From: Thalassospiraceae bacterium | Lineage (GTDB): Bacteria; Pseudomonadota; Alphaproteobacteria; Rhodospirillales; Magnetovibrionaceae | DNA length: 30,149 nt | NCBI GenBank assembly: GCA_030638205.1 | Contig: DAOWFB010000035.1 | Coordinates: 1-30,149, forward strand | Direction: 5' to 3' | Shown: one piece after another, positions 1 through 9,372 of the stretch | How the letters are laid out: each line of letters begins with the position of its first letter | Position numbering within the stretch: the stretch's first letter is position 1 | Translations under genes and position numbers: made by a program | Notes under the pieces: model-generated | Database searches by the model: none | Told to the model about the DNA's origin: nothing | What the model saw: the letters and a program-made list of their open reading frames with translations, nothing else

Positions 1-3000
1 CATGGCAATAATAGGAGTTCGTGGAAGAGAATTTGCCTCCTCGTGCTTGCGAATTTGGCGTGTCGCCTCAAGCCCATCCATCTCCGGCATCTGCACATCC
101 ATCAACACCAGGTCATAAGTATTGGCGGTAATTTTCTCAACGGCTTCATGTCCGTTTTTGGCGATGTCTGGTTCGATGTCGACCTTGGCCAATAATGCTT
201 TAGCAACCTCTAAATTAATGAACGTGTCATCAGCCAGAAGCACGCGGGAATTATATGATGATGTCGCTGGTTTTTCATCCGGGGTCGCCTGCGTTGCTTC
301 TGAGGGTTTATCTGTTTGGCCCTGAACGAACTTTTCTTTAAGGAATGGAATATAAATCCAAAAAGTTGAACCGGAACCCATTTCGCTTTCGGCGCCAATT
401 ATGCCGCCCATCAGTTCGGTCAATTGCATGGAAATAGTTAGCCCCAAACCCGTTCCACCAAATTTTCTGGTGATTGAGCTGTCGGCCTGAGAAAAGGGCT
501 CGAACAGCGCATTCTGGGTCTCTTGGTCTATGCCAATGCCTGTATCGGTGACTTCAAAGCGCAGCCAAACCTCATCATCTTCTTCGCGTTCAATTGTTGC
601 ATGGATGGAGACTTCGCCATCATCGGTGAATTTAATGGCGTTGCTAACTAGGTTGGCAATCACCTGACGTAATCGTGTTGAGTCTCCAATAACAACGTTA
701 TTCACATCAGGGGCAATAAAATGGGATAGCTTGATCCCCTTAAGGTTGGCTTGATTTGCCAAAATGGAGCAAACATCCATAACCACATCATAAGGTTTGA
801 ATGGCGCTTTCTCCATAACCATCTTGCCAGCCTCTATCTTGGAGAAATCTAGAATATTGTTAATAACACTAAGCTGCATTTCAGCCGAGCGCATGGCCAT
901 ATCCATGAATTCTTTTTGCTGGTCGGTTAATTTTGTTCCACGTAAAAGTTCCAACATGCCGATAACGCCGTTCATGGGCGTGCGAATTTCGTGGCTCATA
1001 TTAGCGAGGAATTCTGACTTAATTTGGCTGGCAACCTCAGATTCCCGCTTTGCTTTTTCTAATTCTGCCTCTGCGCGTTTGTGTGCCGTAACATCAACCA
1101 AACTTGCCTGCATACATGATTTTCCGCCTAGGTTAATAAATTCTGCCGAAATCATTATGTTTACGGCATGGCCGTCATTTTTATATAAATCAACATCAAA
1201 ATCTTTAACGCTACCTTCTTTGTTTAACTTATCAGTCAATTGCGAACGATGAACAATATCCGCCCAAACCCCCATACCAACGGCTGTTTGGCCTACGCAT
1301 TCGTCAAATGTGTATCCAAATAATGATAGCCATTTTTCGTTGACGTTATATAAAACACCGGTTTCGGTATCGGAGATGGTCATGGGCGTAGGGCTCTTAT
1401 TGAAAGCCTTGGAAAAACGTTCTTCAGAATCTAATAATTTCTTCTCTGCCTGCTTGCGCTCTATTTCCTTGCCTGTACGGCGAGCAACTTCATCAACAAT
1501 ATTCTTCTCCTCCAGCAAAAAAGGGCCGTCATGCTCATCTGGCATTTCCTTTAGGTAGCCTACCTTGATCTCGCCAACTTTATTATTGCCAACAATAATT
1601 TCACCAAATTGTTGCCAAGGTGTTTCCTTGAAATTAGGAGAAGAAAACACCTGATTATTATAGCTGATACTGACGCATGTTATTTCCGGGTATTGCCACC
1701 CAAATGGAAGGACCTCGATAATGGCCTGCAACACCTTTTCGGTAGACAGATTCTGATCATTATAGATGCTTGATATGGAATACAGACAATTTACCTCCTT
1801 AACCCGTTCGCTTAGTTCACGGGTTCGTCTATTAACCTCTAATTCCAGATTATTTTTGGCCTGAAGAATCTTTTCTTCTGCCTGCTTTTTTTGGGTAATA
1901 TCGATGCGAATGCCCGCATGGCCCCCGTCTGAGGTTAAATGATCAAGATGAAGAATGTAGCGCCCATCGGTTAATTGCACTTCTAATCGATCATCTTGAT
2001 TGTGATTTTCTAGGCGAGAATCAACCCAGTTAAGTTTTTTAACGGCCTCCGTTTTGGGCGCAATACCGCGAGTTTCAATGGCGCTGGCAAGATCATAAAA
2101 ACGAACGCCGGGTTTAATAAGATCGTCGATCCCGGACCACATTTTACGAAAGGCATCGTTGCACATGATAAGGCGGTCATCCTTATCATAAAGAACAAAG
2201 CCATCTGGAAAGCTTTCAACTGCACTACGAAGGCGATCATTAATAATTGCACTTTGACGATTATAACTATCTTCACGCTCTATAATGGATGACTCCATTA
2301 TTTCTATGGCTTCTTCGCTATTGATGCGGTGCAATCTAAAATAAATCAGACCCATGACGATTATAATAACAATCGCATAAACGGGCCCTAAAATAATAAA
2401 AATTTCTTTTATAACCTTATTTTTTAGAGATGATAGTTTTTCATTAGAAACCCACGAAACTGTCTTCCAAAAATAAGGGTCCGCTTTTCCCTTTTTTGTA
2501 TTCTCTTTTAAATCCACACCTTGAGTTATGTTTTTATTGTGTCCAGTACCTGATGTTTCTTTCCCGGTAAAAGGATATATGGTCTGAAAAGCAAACAAGC
2601 CATTGCTATCGGTGAACAGACCGCTGTTTGCTCCAATAATCTTGTGCCAGCTATTGGGAAACCGCTTTGCAAAGGCTTCATCTTTGCCAAACATAAATCC
2701 CCATTCAAGTTCAGGCTTGTCAGCGCTTATCCAATAGCCATTGGAATTGACAATCATCGCATTGCCAGAATCATGCTTGAAGTTGCTAATTAGCTTTTTG
2801 CCCAAGTAATTGATAATGACAATGCCACGCTTGCGTCCGCTGCTATCGAACACCGGGGATGCGGCCCTAATTACTGGTTTGTTTGGTTTTTCTACTTTTC
2901 CATTCTCGATGTTCAAATCAAACTTGGAAAAGTAAACGTCATCCTTATTATTTAGTTTTATGGCTTCTTTAAAATAATATCGATCGCTTTTATCTTGCAA

Positions 3001-3417
3001 CAGATTGCTGTCGTAAATTATTAATGGGTCTCCATTTATTAATGGGTCTCCATTGTTATAATTTACCCTGATTATTTCCATTCCGGTTTCATCAATATAA
3101 CGAATTTGATCATAAGTCCGCTTAGCCTCGATAATATGCGCCACAAGATGCGATATCTTGTCCTTAGCCTCGGCGGTCATTTTTTTGTTTGTTGTTTGTT
3201 TCTCAATCTCCCATGTGATTATTTTCAAATCAGAAATAACCACACTCAAATTATTGGCAATAGAATTAACCCCGCTTGATAAGGATGCGGTTACTGTTGT
3301 TTTTAAAGTATTTTGATCTTGTTTGTAGTTGTGCTGAATGGTGAGAACGGCAATAAGGGAAAGTAACGCCGTTACCGGAAAAAAAATTAATACAAACTGC
3401 TTCAGATACTTATACAT
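1..3417 (-). CDS. Hybrid histidine kinase with periplasmic Cache-type sensor (C-terminus cut by window edge)
   Basis: Inner-membrane sensor kinase; 1139 codons are visible and the frame runs off position 1. Order read from the translation: TM1 (about residues 7-27), a periplasmic region about 30-335 with a double-Cache-like signature (QIRYIDETGMEIIR near 104-117), TM2 (337-360), PAS (about 385-495), coiled coil, a GAF-like region (about 540-640), a second PAS (about 660-780), HisKA with phospho-accepting His809 in MSHEIRTPMNG, HATPase with N and G boxes, and a receiver with Asp1107 in LVLMDVQMP. More receiver or HPt sequence may lie outside the window. The ATG at 3417 is chosen because it directly precedes TM1; its ribosome site is weak. 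It lies 200 bp downstream of another hybrid kinase on the same strand, whose HisKA-receiver core it resembles. An 18-bp tandem duplication sits in the sensor. The ligand is unknown. Confidence 0.9.
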   Translation of the reverse strand, partial: MYKYLKQFVLIFFPVTALLSLIAVLTIQHNYKQDQNTLKTTVTASLSSGVNSIANNLSVVISDLKIITWEIEKQTTNKKMTAEAKDKISHLVAHIIEAKRTYDQIRYIDETGMEIIRVNYNNGDPLINGDPLIIYDSNLLQDKSDRYYFKEAIKLNNKDDVYFSKFDLNIENGKVEKPNKPVIRAASPVFDSSGRKRGIVIINYLGKKLISNFKHDSGNAMIVNSNGYWISADKPELEWGFMFGKDEAFAKRFPNSWHKIIGANSGLFTDSNGLFAFQTIYPFTGKETSGTGHNKNITQGVDLKENTKKGKADPYFWKTVSWVSNEKLSSLKNKVIKEIFIILGPVYAIVIIIVMGLIYFRLHRINSEEAIEIMESSIIEREDSYNRQSAIINDRLRSAVESFPDGFVLYDKDDRLIMCNDAFRKMWSGIDDLIKPGVRFYDLASAIETRGIAPKTEAVKKLNWVDSRLENHNQDDRLEVQLTDGRYILHLDHLTSDGGHAGIRIDITQKKQAEEKILQAKNNLELEVNRRTRELSERVKEVNCLYSISSIYNDQNLSTEKVLQAIIEVLPFGWQYPEITCVSISYNNQVFSSPNFKETPWQQFGEIIVGNNKVGEIKVGYLKEMPDEHDGPFLLEEKNIVDEVARRTGKEIERKQAEKKLLDSEERFSKAFNKSPTPMTISDTETGVLYNVNEKWLSLFGYTFDECVGQTAVGMGVWADIVHRSQLTDKLNKEGSVKDFDVDLYKNDGHAVNIMISAEFINLGGKSCMQASLVDVTAHKRAEAELEKAKRESEVASQIKSEFLANMSHEIRTPMNGVIGMLELLRGTKLTDQQKEFMDMAMRSAEMQLSVINNILDFSKIEAGKMVMEKAPFKPYDVVMDVCSILANQANLKGIKLSHFIAPDVNNVVIGDSTRLRQVIANLVSNAIKFTDDGEVSIHATIEREEDDEVWLRFEVTDTGIGIDQETQNALFEPFSQADSSITRKFGGTGLGLTISMQLTELMGGIIGAESEMGSGSTFWIYIPFLKEKFVQGQTDKPSEATQATPDEKPATSSYNSRVLLADDTFINLEVAKALLAKVDIEPDIAKNGHEAVEKITANTYDLVLMDVQMPEMDGLEATRQIRKHEEANSLPRTPIIAM
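3018..3053. repeat. 18-bp perfect tandem duplication inside the kinase sensor domain
   Basis: Two adjacent perfect copies of TTATTAATGGGTCTCCAT at 3018-3035 and 3036-3053. On the coding (minus) strand this makes the protein read GDPLIN-GDPLII near residues 123-134, an in-frame addition of six residues in the Cache-like sensor. Confidence 0.95.
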
Positions 3418-3470
3418 TATGAAGTTTTTTACACCGCCACTAAGAAATTTGTTCTTACTTCAATTTTAAC

Positions 3471-3523
3471 AACCAAACAGCCTGCCCATTGAATGCGCTA
3501 AAATTAACACTCTCAGTTTGGTT
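3471..3523. repeat. Inverted repeat between two kinase genes
   Basis: AACCAAAC (3471-3478) and GTTTGGTT (3516-3523) are perfect 8-bp inverted arms with a 37-nt spacer. They lie in the 200-bp gap downstream of the 3618-6284 kinase and upstream of the 1-3417 kinase. No T-run follows on the minus strand, so this is not a classical terminator. It could be an operator or an RNA hairpin, or it could be chance. Confidence 0.35.
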
Positions 3524-3617
3524 CATCAAATTACAACCTAACAATTTAAAGCCCGTATTAAGCCTTGATTTGCCCCGCCCCACATCAATTACCAAGATTC
3601 AAATTTTAGCCTTTTAC

Positions 3618-6284
3618 TTAATTTGATCTTGATAATTCAATTTCTATAATTTCTATAGCGGCACTGCCAGCCAACCGCGCAGCATCCAGCAGCTCGGCAA
3701 TATTGCCCGTTTCGTTGCTTCGCGCTAGTCGCTCAATTTTTTGCGCTAATGCGCTTAGGCCAAGCGCACCTATCGCAGCACTGTTGGATTTAAGGGTGTG
3801 CGAGGGAAGATTAGCGCCCGCAATATTTTTAGATTGCACGAAATCTTCTATTTCATCCAACAGTTCTGGTGTGGTTTCAATAAAGCTATTTAGTACACGC
3901 TCAAAATTTCCGGGTGCGCTGGCCAACAATTCCTTTAATGTGCTTAGCGTCGATAAACACAAAACATTATCCGCTGCAATGGTGCCGCCATCTTCTTCTG
4001 GTTCTGGTTGCTCATCATAATTCAGCCAAAATTTTACCTTTTTTATAAATTTATCACTATCTATGGGCTTGCTAATATAATCGTCCATGCCTGCGTTTAA
4101 GCATTTTTCACGGTCTTCTTTCATGGCATATGCGGTAATAGCTATAATCGGCAAATGAGGAATGTTTTTTGCAAGCTCTTGTTTACGAATAATTTTGGTG
4201 GCTTCAAATCCACTCATTGTCGGCATTTGAACGTCCATCAACACCAAATCATAGGTGTTATTGTCCGCCATAGCCAAAGCTTCGCGGCCGTTATGTGCGA
4301 TATCCGGCTTAATTCCCAGCCACGCCAAATAACCCGCAGCCAGCTCGCAATTAATAAGAACGTCATCTACAAGCAAAACCTTGTATTTAGAGCTCATCTT
4401 AACTTTGGGATGCGGGCCTTGCATTTTGTTAATGTTGCCGTGACTTTCTGCGTTATTTTCTGGATGGCGCAGCGCATTAAGCAAATCCGATTGACGAACC
4501 GGTTTTGTTAGACGGTTAACAAAGCCAGACTGATCAATAAGGGACAAATCAGGAAGCGGTGCTGAACTAAGCAAGATGGTGTGCAGGTATGGGATGTCTT
4601 CTGATTTAACTATTATCCTCCCCAACTCAAGCCCATCCATGCCCGGCATATGAAAATCTACGATGGCCGCGTCGAATGGATCATTGTTCTCTGCGGCAGT
4701 GCGCAATAACATCAGCGCCTCCTCGCCACTGGCAGCACTTACTGAGCTAATGTTCCAAGAATTAAGATAACGTTCAAATATTTCGCGATTGGTTTTATTA
4801 TCATCAATAATGATGACTCGTTTTGCCCAAATCGAATTGGCCGACAGCTCTTGTTTACCGCTGGACTTAATAAACGGAACGCTAAACCAAAACCGAGAGC
4901 CCTCACCCAACGTGCTTTCCGCTTCAATCTTACCGCCCATCAATTTAACAATTTCACTAGAAATCGAAAGCCCAAGCCCGGTTCCACCATATTTACGGGT
5001 TGTTGAGCTATCGGCCTGGGTAAATGATTTAAATATTATTTCATGAGTTTCAGGCGTAAAACCTATGCCCGTATCCCGCACTTCAAAGCGCAGCCAAACA
5101 GAATCTTCTGTTTCGCGCTCTTTACACAGGCTGATACTGACTTCTCCTTTTTCGGTAAATTTAATTGCGTTACCTGTAAGGTTGGTAATTACCTGGCGAA
5201 ATCTTTGTGAATCGCCACGTACTAATTTGACAATGGCGGGGTCAATAAAACAAGTTAATTCCACATCACTGAAGTGAACATTATCGCTTAACATTTCAGA
5301 GACTTCTTCCACTACCCTAATCGGATCAAAGCTGACTTCATTCAGACTCATCCCGTGAGCATTAATTTTAGAAAAATCGAGAATATCGTTGATAATATTA
5401 AGCTGCATTTCTGCAGATTTAACGGCAGTTTTAACATAATGCTCTTGTTCGGAGTTAATGTTACTAAAGCGTAGCAACTCCAACATTCCAATCACGCCAT
5501 TCATTGGTGTTCTGATTTCATGACTCATATTAGCCATAAATTCTGATTTAACGCGGGATGCTTCTTCTGCTTTATTTAGAGCCAGAGTAAGTGATTTTTC
5601 TGTTTTAGTGCGTACGGAAAACTCTTGCTTAATACGATTTAAGGCTTGGCGAAAAATGAAAAAATAAACAATCATGAGAGAGATTAATATTCCAACCGTA
5701 GCCACAACAAGATAGACTTTGATTCTGGAAATATAATCTTCGTTGTCTTTTTGGTATGCATTTACCACCCGATTCATAAGATACGGCAGCTCACCTTCGC
5801 TGAGATCAAATATGTTATCCGTATGATCGTGCCCAGCATCGGCACTGGGGGTGCCTATTTCGTGATCGGATAAAATAATCCTGCCCGCAGAAATAAAATC
5901 ATTTATTTTTTTATCAAGATCGGCATCTGGTCCAAATATTAATCGCAACACATGCGGCGAAGTGGTTTTAGGGATTCCAGTATCTGCATCCCCCTCTATC
6001 AACACATGGTGGTTATGTTCAATCTGGTTAAGGCTTTTTTCCACATCTTGGCGAACCGTCTCTCGCCTTGGTCCCTCGGGCAGTAAATCCAGCTTAACCA
6101 CTTCCAGGGTTATGTGCTGAATAAACATTCGCTGCTTCCCGGCAATATTAACCTGAGCCGAGGTGTGATGAAACGAGCCGATTACTTCATCTAGCAACAG
6201 ATTGGAAACAATTGCCAATCCCCCCATCAGTACAAAAACAACATAAAACCTGAGGCGCATAGCCTTAATGTTGAACTCACCCAT
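3618..6284 (-). CDS. Hybrid histidine kinase: PilJ-type sensor, HisKA-HATPase, two receivers, HPt
   Basis: Inner-membrane phosphorelay kinase, 888 aa and complete. TM1 is about 12-32. The periplasmic helical PilJ/NarX-like region has the P-box NIAGKQRM (46-53). TM2 is about 189-211. HisKA carries His255 in MSHEIRTP, and the HATPase has an N box near 369-373 and G boxes RDTGIG and GGTGLGL. Receiver 1 (488-605) has Asp543 and Lys594; receiver 2 (634-752) has Asp684 and Lys739; a C-terminal HPt (778-870) has His829 in SHTLKSNSAAIG. All phosphotransfer residues are present, so a full His-Asp-His relay in one chain is expected, with an output regulator elsewhere. The ATG at 6284 has a G-rich ribosome site (GGGGGGAG at 6303-6296); an ATG at 6260 is an alternative. 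The stimulus is unproven; PilJ-type domains are related to nitrate/nitrite sensors. Confidence 0.93.
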   Translation of the reverse strand: MGEFNIKAMRLRFYVVFVLMGGLAIVSNLLLDEVIGSFHHTSAQVNIAGKQRMFIQHITLEVVKLDLLPEGPRRETVRQDVEKSLNQIEHNHHVLIEGDADTGIPKTTSPHVLRLIFGPDADLDKKINDFISAGRIILSDHEIGTPSADAGHDHTDNIFDLSEGELPYLMNRVVNAYQKDNEDYISRIKVYLVVATVGILISLMIVYFFIFRQALNRIKQEFSVRTKTEKSLTLALNKAEEASRVKSEFMANMSHEIRTPMNGVIGMLELLRFSNINSEQEHYVKTAVKSAEMQLNIINDILDFSKINAHGMSLNEVSFDPIRVVEEVSEMLSDNVHFSDVELTCFIDPAIVKLVRGDSQRFRQVITNLTGNAIKFTEKGEVSISLCKERETEDSVWLRFEVRDTGIGFTPETHEIIFKSFTQADSSTTRKYGGTGLGLSISSEIVKLMGGKIEAESTLGEGSRFWFSVPFIKSSGKQELSANSIWAKRVIIIDDNKTNREIFERYLNSWNISSVSAASGEEALMLLRTAAENNDPFDAAIVDFHMPGMDGLELGRIIVKSEDIPYLHTILLSSAPLPDLSLIDQSGFVNRLTKPVRQSDLLNALRHPENNAESHGNINKMQGPHPKVKMSSKYKVLLVDDVLINCELAAGYLAWLGIKPDIAHNGREALAMADNNTYDLVLMDVQMPTMSGFEATKIIRKQELAKNIPHLPIIAITAYAMKEDREKCLNAGMDDYISKPIDSDKFIKKVKFWLNYDEQPEPEEDGGTIAADNVLCLSTLSTLKELLASAPGNFERVLNSFIETTPELLDEIEDFVQSKNIAGANLPSHTLKSNSAAIGALGLSALAQKIERLARSNETGNIAELLDAARLAGSAAIEIIEIELSRSN

Positions 6285-6915
6285 CGCCTAAATTACTCCC
6301 CCCAGAGATATGCGGCTTAATATCTTGAAAGGTGGATTGTGGCAAAAGCCAACGACCACCCTTAATCTCAAGTATAATACTTTATCACAATCTTGAAGAT
6401 AATATCATCCATAGTAAAATACATAAATTGCGCCAAGGCACGGCGAATAAAGATGGGGCTTTAATTGTTAAGAATTAAAATTAGAATTAGAATTATTAAG
6501 ATAAATCTCATAATCAGCACAAAACAAAATGATAAATGGTAAATGGTAAATTATTTATGTGTGGCAAGACTAACCAATTGGCCACCTTCATGGCACAATA
6601 ATTTCATCTGAAATATCATTTGAAACTTTGACTGAATAAGCAATATAGGATTAAATTAGATCACTTAGACCCTATTTAATAAATTAATAGACTGAGTGTC
6701 AACATCAAGTGATTGTGATTACATTCGCACTTGTTCCTTGCATAAAGTCAAGGAATGGCCGCTACCTCTAGTATTAAATATTTATCATAACTAGCATAAA
6801 TTATCTATAGAGATACTTTCTATAACATAATTAAATTACACTGCTTTTTAAGCTAGGGGATGCGCGGAGTTAGGGTTAAGTAAAGCAGAGTAAAGAAAAA
6901 AGGAATAATAAAATT
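6285..6915. other. 631-bp AT-rich divergent intergenic region
   Basis: Separates the minus-strand kinase from the plus-strand chemoreceptor operon, so it should hold both promoters. I see no convincing gene. It contains short direct repeats (AATTAG units around 6481-6495; AAATGGT twice at 6534-6547), a CCAATTGG palindrome at 6574-6581, and a 7-bp-arm inverted repeat at 6734-6755. No sigma-70 promoter could be picked out confidently against the AT-rich background. Confidence 0.7.
6734..6755. promoter_or_regulatory. Palindromic candidate operator upstream of the chemoreceptor operon
   Basis: TTCCTTG (6734-6740) and CAAGGAA (6749-6755) form a perfect 7-bp inverted repeat with an 8-nt spacer, about 160 bp upstream of the chemoreceptor start. 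The symmetry and location suit a dimeric regulator. No factor can be named from the sequence. Confidence 0.35.
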
Positions 6916-8967
6916 ATGTCATTCTTCAAGAATGCAAAAATTCAAGTTCGAATAATTTCAGCCTTGTTGCTGCCCGTTGTTGGATTTATTTATTTTTCAT
7001 TAACCTCGGTTATTGATAGCAGGTCCACGGCGACGGAAATGGACAAAATCGTCGAACTTGCCAGCCTTGCCCCTCCCATAAGCGCAGTAGTACACGAACT
7101 ACAAAAAGAACGCGGAACCTCTGCCGTGTATATTGGGTCGAAGGGCGCGAAGTTCAGTAAAGAATTGCCAATTCAGCACAAAAATACTGACGATTTCTTG
7201 AAAAAAATGAATGACGCTCTTTCGTCCTTCGTACCCTCCACTAATAAGCTTAAGGCTAAAATTTCTACGGCCCAAAAAGCACTTGGTGAATTAAATAAAA
7301 AACGCAACGGCATATCCAGCTTTGCCCTGACCGTTCCCCAAATGGCCGGCTATTATACGCCAACAATTGCCAAGATGCTGGCCATTATAGAAGAAATGGC
7401 TGTAATCAGCTCAGATGCTGACATAACCAAACGCATAGCAGCCTACACCAGTTTTCTTCAGGCGAAAGAACGTGCCGGTATTGAACGTGCCATGGGTGGT
7501 GCTGGATTTGGTGCGGGCAAGTTTGCGACAGGGGTTTACAATAACTTTGTGGGCCTTATTGCTTTGCAAAAAGTTCTTACTAAATCATTCTTTGATTATG
7601 GCACGACAGAACAAAAAGCATTCTATGAAAAAACCATGGTCGGCCCAGATGTCGACGAAGTGGCTCGTATGCGCAAAATTGCCATCGCAAGCCCAAAAAC
7701 CGGAAGCACCGAAGGAATTGAGGGGCCTTATTGGTTTGGCACCATAACTAAAAAAATAAACTTGCTGAAAAAAGTTGAAGACAAAATCAGTGGTGATCTA
7801 GTCGCAACAGCAAAAAGCGCTGGTGGCGCTGCAGAAGCTACATTCTTTAGCCTTCTGGTTGTTGTTGTTGTTTTACTGGTAGTTACCGTGATTATGATTG
7901 TGGTTATTGTTCGCGGGATTGTTGGTCCAGTTAATTCCATGACCAGAGTTATGACCAAACTTTCCGAAGGTGAAAAAGAAATCGAAGTTTCGGGCACAGA
8001 TCGTGGTGACGAAATTGGCACCATGGCCCAAGCCGTTCAAGTATTTAAAGATAATCTTCTTGAAATGGATAGAATGAAAGAAGAGCAGGAGATGCTCGAA
8101 AAGCAACAAGAAGAAAATCGGCGCAAAGAACTACTAAAACTTGCCGATGATCTAGAGGAACGTGTTGGCTCTGTGGTCAAAGATGTTTCTGCTGTTGCCG
8201 CTGATATCGTAGTTGCAACAAAAAATATTGGTAAAGGAATTGATGTCAGCACCAGCAAATCCCTAGGGGTTGCCGAAGCTTCGGAACGTACATCAAGCAA
8301 TGTTTCAACTGCCGCTTCCGCGACTGAAGAGCTTACAAGTTCAGTAAATGAAATTAGTGGGCAAATTTCCAAGTCTGCCAACATAGCCAGAAATGCGGTT
8401 GATGAGGCTGGGCAAACTACAGAAAAAATCAGGGAGCTAGCAGAGGCTGTGAATAAAATTGGCGAGGTCGTGGCTCTTATTACTGATATTGCCGATCAAA
8501 CCAACCTTCTGGCCCTAAACGCAACCATTGAGGCAGCGCGCGCTGGCGATGCCGGCAAGGGTTTTGCGGTGGTTGCAAGTGAGGTTAAAAACCTTGCCAA
8601 CCAGACAGCAAAAGCGACGGAAGATATTAGCGGTAGAATTGGTAGCATCCAAAGCGCAACCTCAGAAGCAGTTAGTGCCATTAGCGGCATCAGCGGTACC
8701 ATTGAGGAAATAAATGAGATTGTCGCCTCAGTTGCTGCGGCAATTGAGGAACAAGGTGCTGCAACAAGCGAAATTGCCCGCAATATTTCCAGTGTAAATG
8801 AGGACGCAAAACAGGTAAGTGAAAATGTTGTCGAGGTTTCTCGTTCATCTGCGTCTTCTTATGGTACGGCCATAAATATGATGTGGAGAAGCGAAGACCT
8901 TGCCGGTCCTGTTGAATCGCTAACCAAAGAGGTTGAATCGTTCCTTGCCACAATTAGAAATAGTTAA
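6916..8967 (+). CDS. Methyl-accepting chemotaxis protein with NIT (nitrate/nitrite-sensing type) domain
   Basis: Membrane chemoreceptor, 683 aa. TM1 is about 13-32. The periplasmic NIT domain (about 45-290) shows both family hallmarks: VVHELQKERGTSAVYI (58-73) and a later KERAGIERAMGGAGFGAGKF stretch. TM2 is about 311-336, followed by HAMP. The cytoplasmic signalling region contains the MCP hairpin tip IADQTNLLALNATIEAARAG. The C-terminus (LATIRNS) has no CheR-tethering pentapeptide. The ATG at 6916 follows AGGA at 6901-6904. No other chemotaxis genes are nearby. Instead it heads a run with a STAS protein (75-bp gap) and a receiver-PP2C phosphatase, which suggests it may feed a partner-switching circuit as well as, or instead of, CheA. 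NIT domains are associated with nitrate/nitrite sensing, but the ligand here is untested. Confidence 0.93.
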   Translation: MSFFKNAKIQVRIISALLLPVVGFIYFSLTSVIDSRSTATEMDKIVELASLAPPISAVVHELQKERGTSAVYIGSKGAKFSKELPIQHKNTDDFLKKMNDALSSFVPSTNKLKAKISTAQKALGELNKKRNGISSFALTVPQMAGYYTPTIAKMLAIIEEMAVISSDADITKRIAAYTSFLQAKERAGIERAMGGAGFGAGKFATGVYNNFVGLIALQKVLTKSFFDYGTTEQKAFYEKTMVGPDVDEVARMRKIAIASPKTGSTEGIEGPYWFGTITKKINLLKKVEDKISGDLVATAKSAGGAAEATFFSLLVVVVVLLVVTVIMIVVIVRGIVGPVNSMTRVMTKLSEGEKEIEVSGTDRGDEIGTMAQAVQVFKDNLLEMDRMKEEQEMLEKQQEENRRKELLKLADDLEERVGSVVKDVSAVAADIVVATKNIGKGIDVSTSKSLGVAEASERTSSNVSTAASATEELTSSVNEISGQISKSANIARNAVDEAGQTTEKIRELAEAVNKIGEVVALITDIADQTNLLALNATIEAARAGDAGKGFAVVASEVKNLANQTAKATEDISGRIGSIQSATSEAVSAISGISGTIEEINEIVASVAAAIEEQGAATSEIARNISSVNEDAKQVSENVVEVSRSSASSYGTAINMMWRSEDLAGPVESLTKEVESFLATIRNS

Positions 8968-9042
8968 CATTGAAAATGCATGATTTAACATAGCATATTC
9001 ATAAATTAACTAAATAACACTGCAATTGGAGAATTTAAGATA

Positions 9043-9348
9043 ATGAATATAGATATTCAGGATAATCACGGCACCAGGGAGATCATTGTTAGCGGACAAA
9101 TGAGCTTTGGTGATAATGTAGAATTTCGGTCAATCGTTGAGGGAATTAAGTCTGATTCTCTAAAAACCTGCAAATTTAATGTCAAGGATCTGGAATCCAT
9201 CGATTCAGCTGGGCTGGGCATGCTTGTTCTGGCTAAAGAAGTTGCAACAGAGCATGGAACAGAAATGATTATTCAAAGCCCTCGGGGGCAGGTGAAAAAG
9301 ATGCTTGATATCACAAAATTTGGCGAGTTGATCACTATTATAGAATAA
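9043..9348 (+). CDS. STAS-domain anti-sigma-factor-antagonist-like protein
   Basis: Small cytoplasmic single-domain STAS protein, 101 aa, about the length of SpoIIAA/RsbV. The phosphorylation loop reads ESIDSAGLGMLVL, with Ser55 directly after Asp54, aligning with the SpoIIAA phosphoserine (Ser58). In this family the dephosphorylated form binds a partner (an anti-sigma kinase or other target) and an RsbW-type kinase inactivates it. The ATG at 9043 has GGAGA at 9028-9032. It sits between the chemoreceptor and a PP2C phosphatase gene; a receiver-HATPase protein on the opposite strand is the likely kinase. No sigma factor is seen in the window, so the final target is open. Confidence 0.9.
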   Translation: MNIDIQDNHGTREIIVSGQMSFGDNVEFRSIVEGIKSDSLKTCKFNVKDLESIDSAGLGMLVLAKEVATEHGTEMIIQSPRGQVKKMLDITKFGELITIIE

Positions 9349-9372
9349 AATAATTTATCAACTTTATTGTCC

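Noticed and set aside
797..1252. 151-codon open frame on the plus strand
   Set aside because: It is antisense to the HisKA region of the first kinase, whose minus-strand frame reads through as a coherent multi-domain protein.
1..3417. Possible pseudogene at the left edge
   Set aside because: The minus-strand frame stays open from the ATG at 3417 to position 1 with all kinase motifs in the same frame; it is only cut by the window edge.
6591..6606. Sigma-54-like sequence TGGCACA-N4-TTTCA upstream of the chemoreceptor
   Set aside because: The -24 half is good, but the essential GC of the -12 element is TC, and it lies over 300 bp from the start codon.
6742..6763. Flagellar sigma-28-like TAAAG...GCCGCTAC near the chemoreceptor
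   Set aside because: The spacing between the two halves is about 4 bp too short, and the second half matches GCCGATAA only partly.
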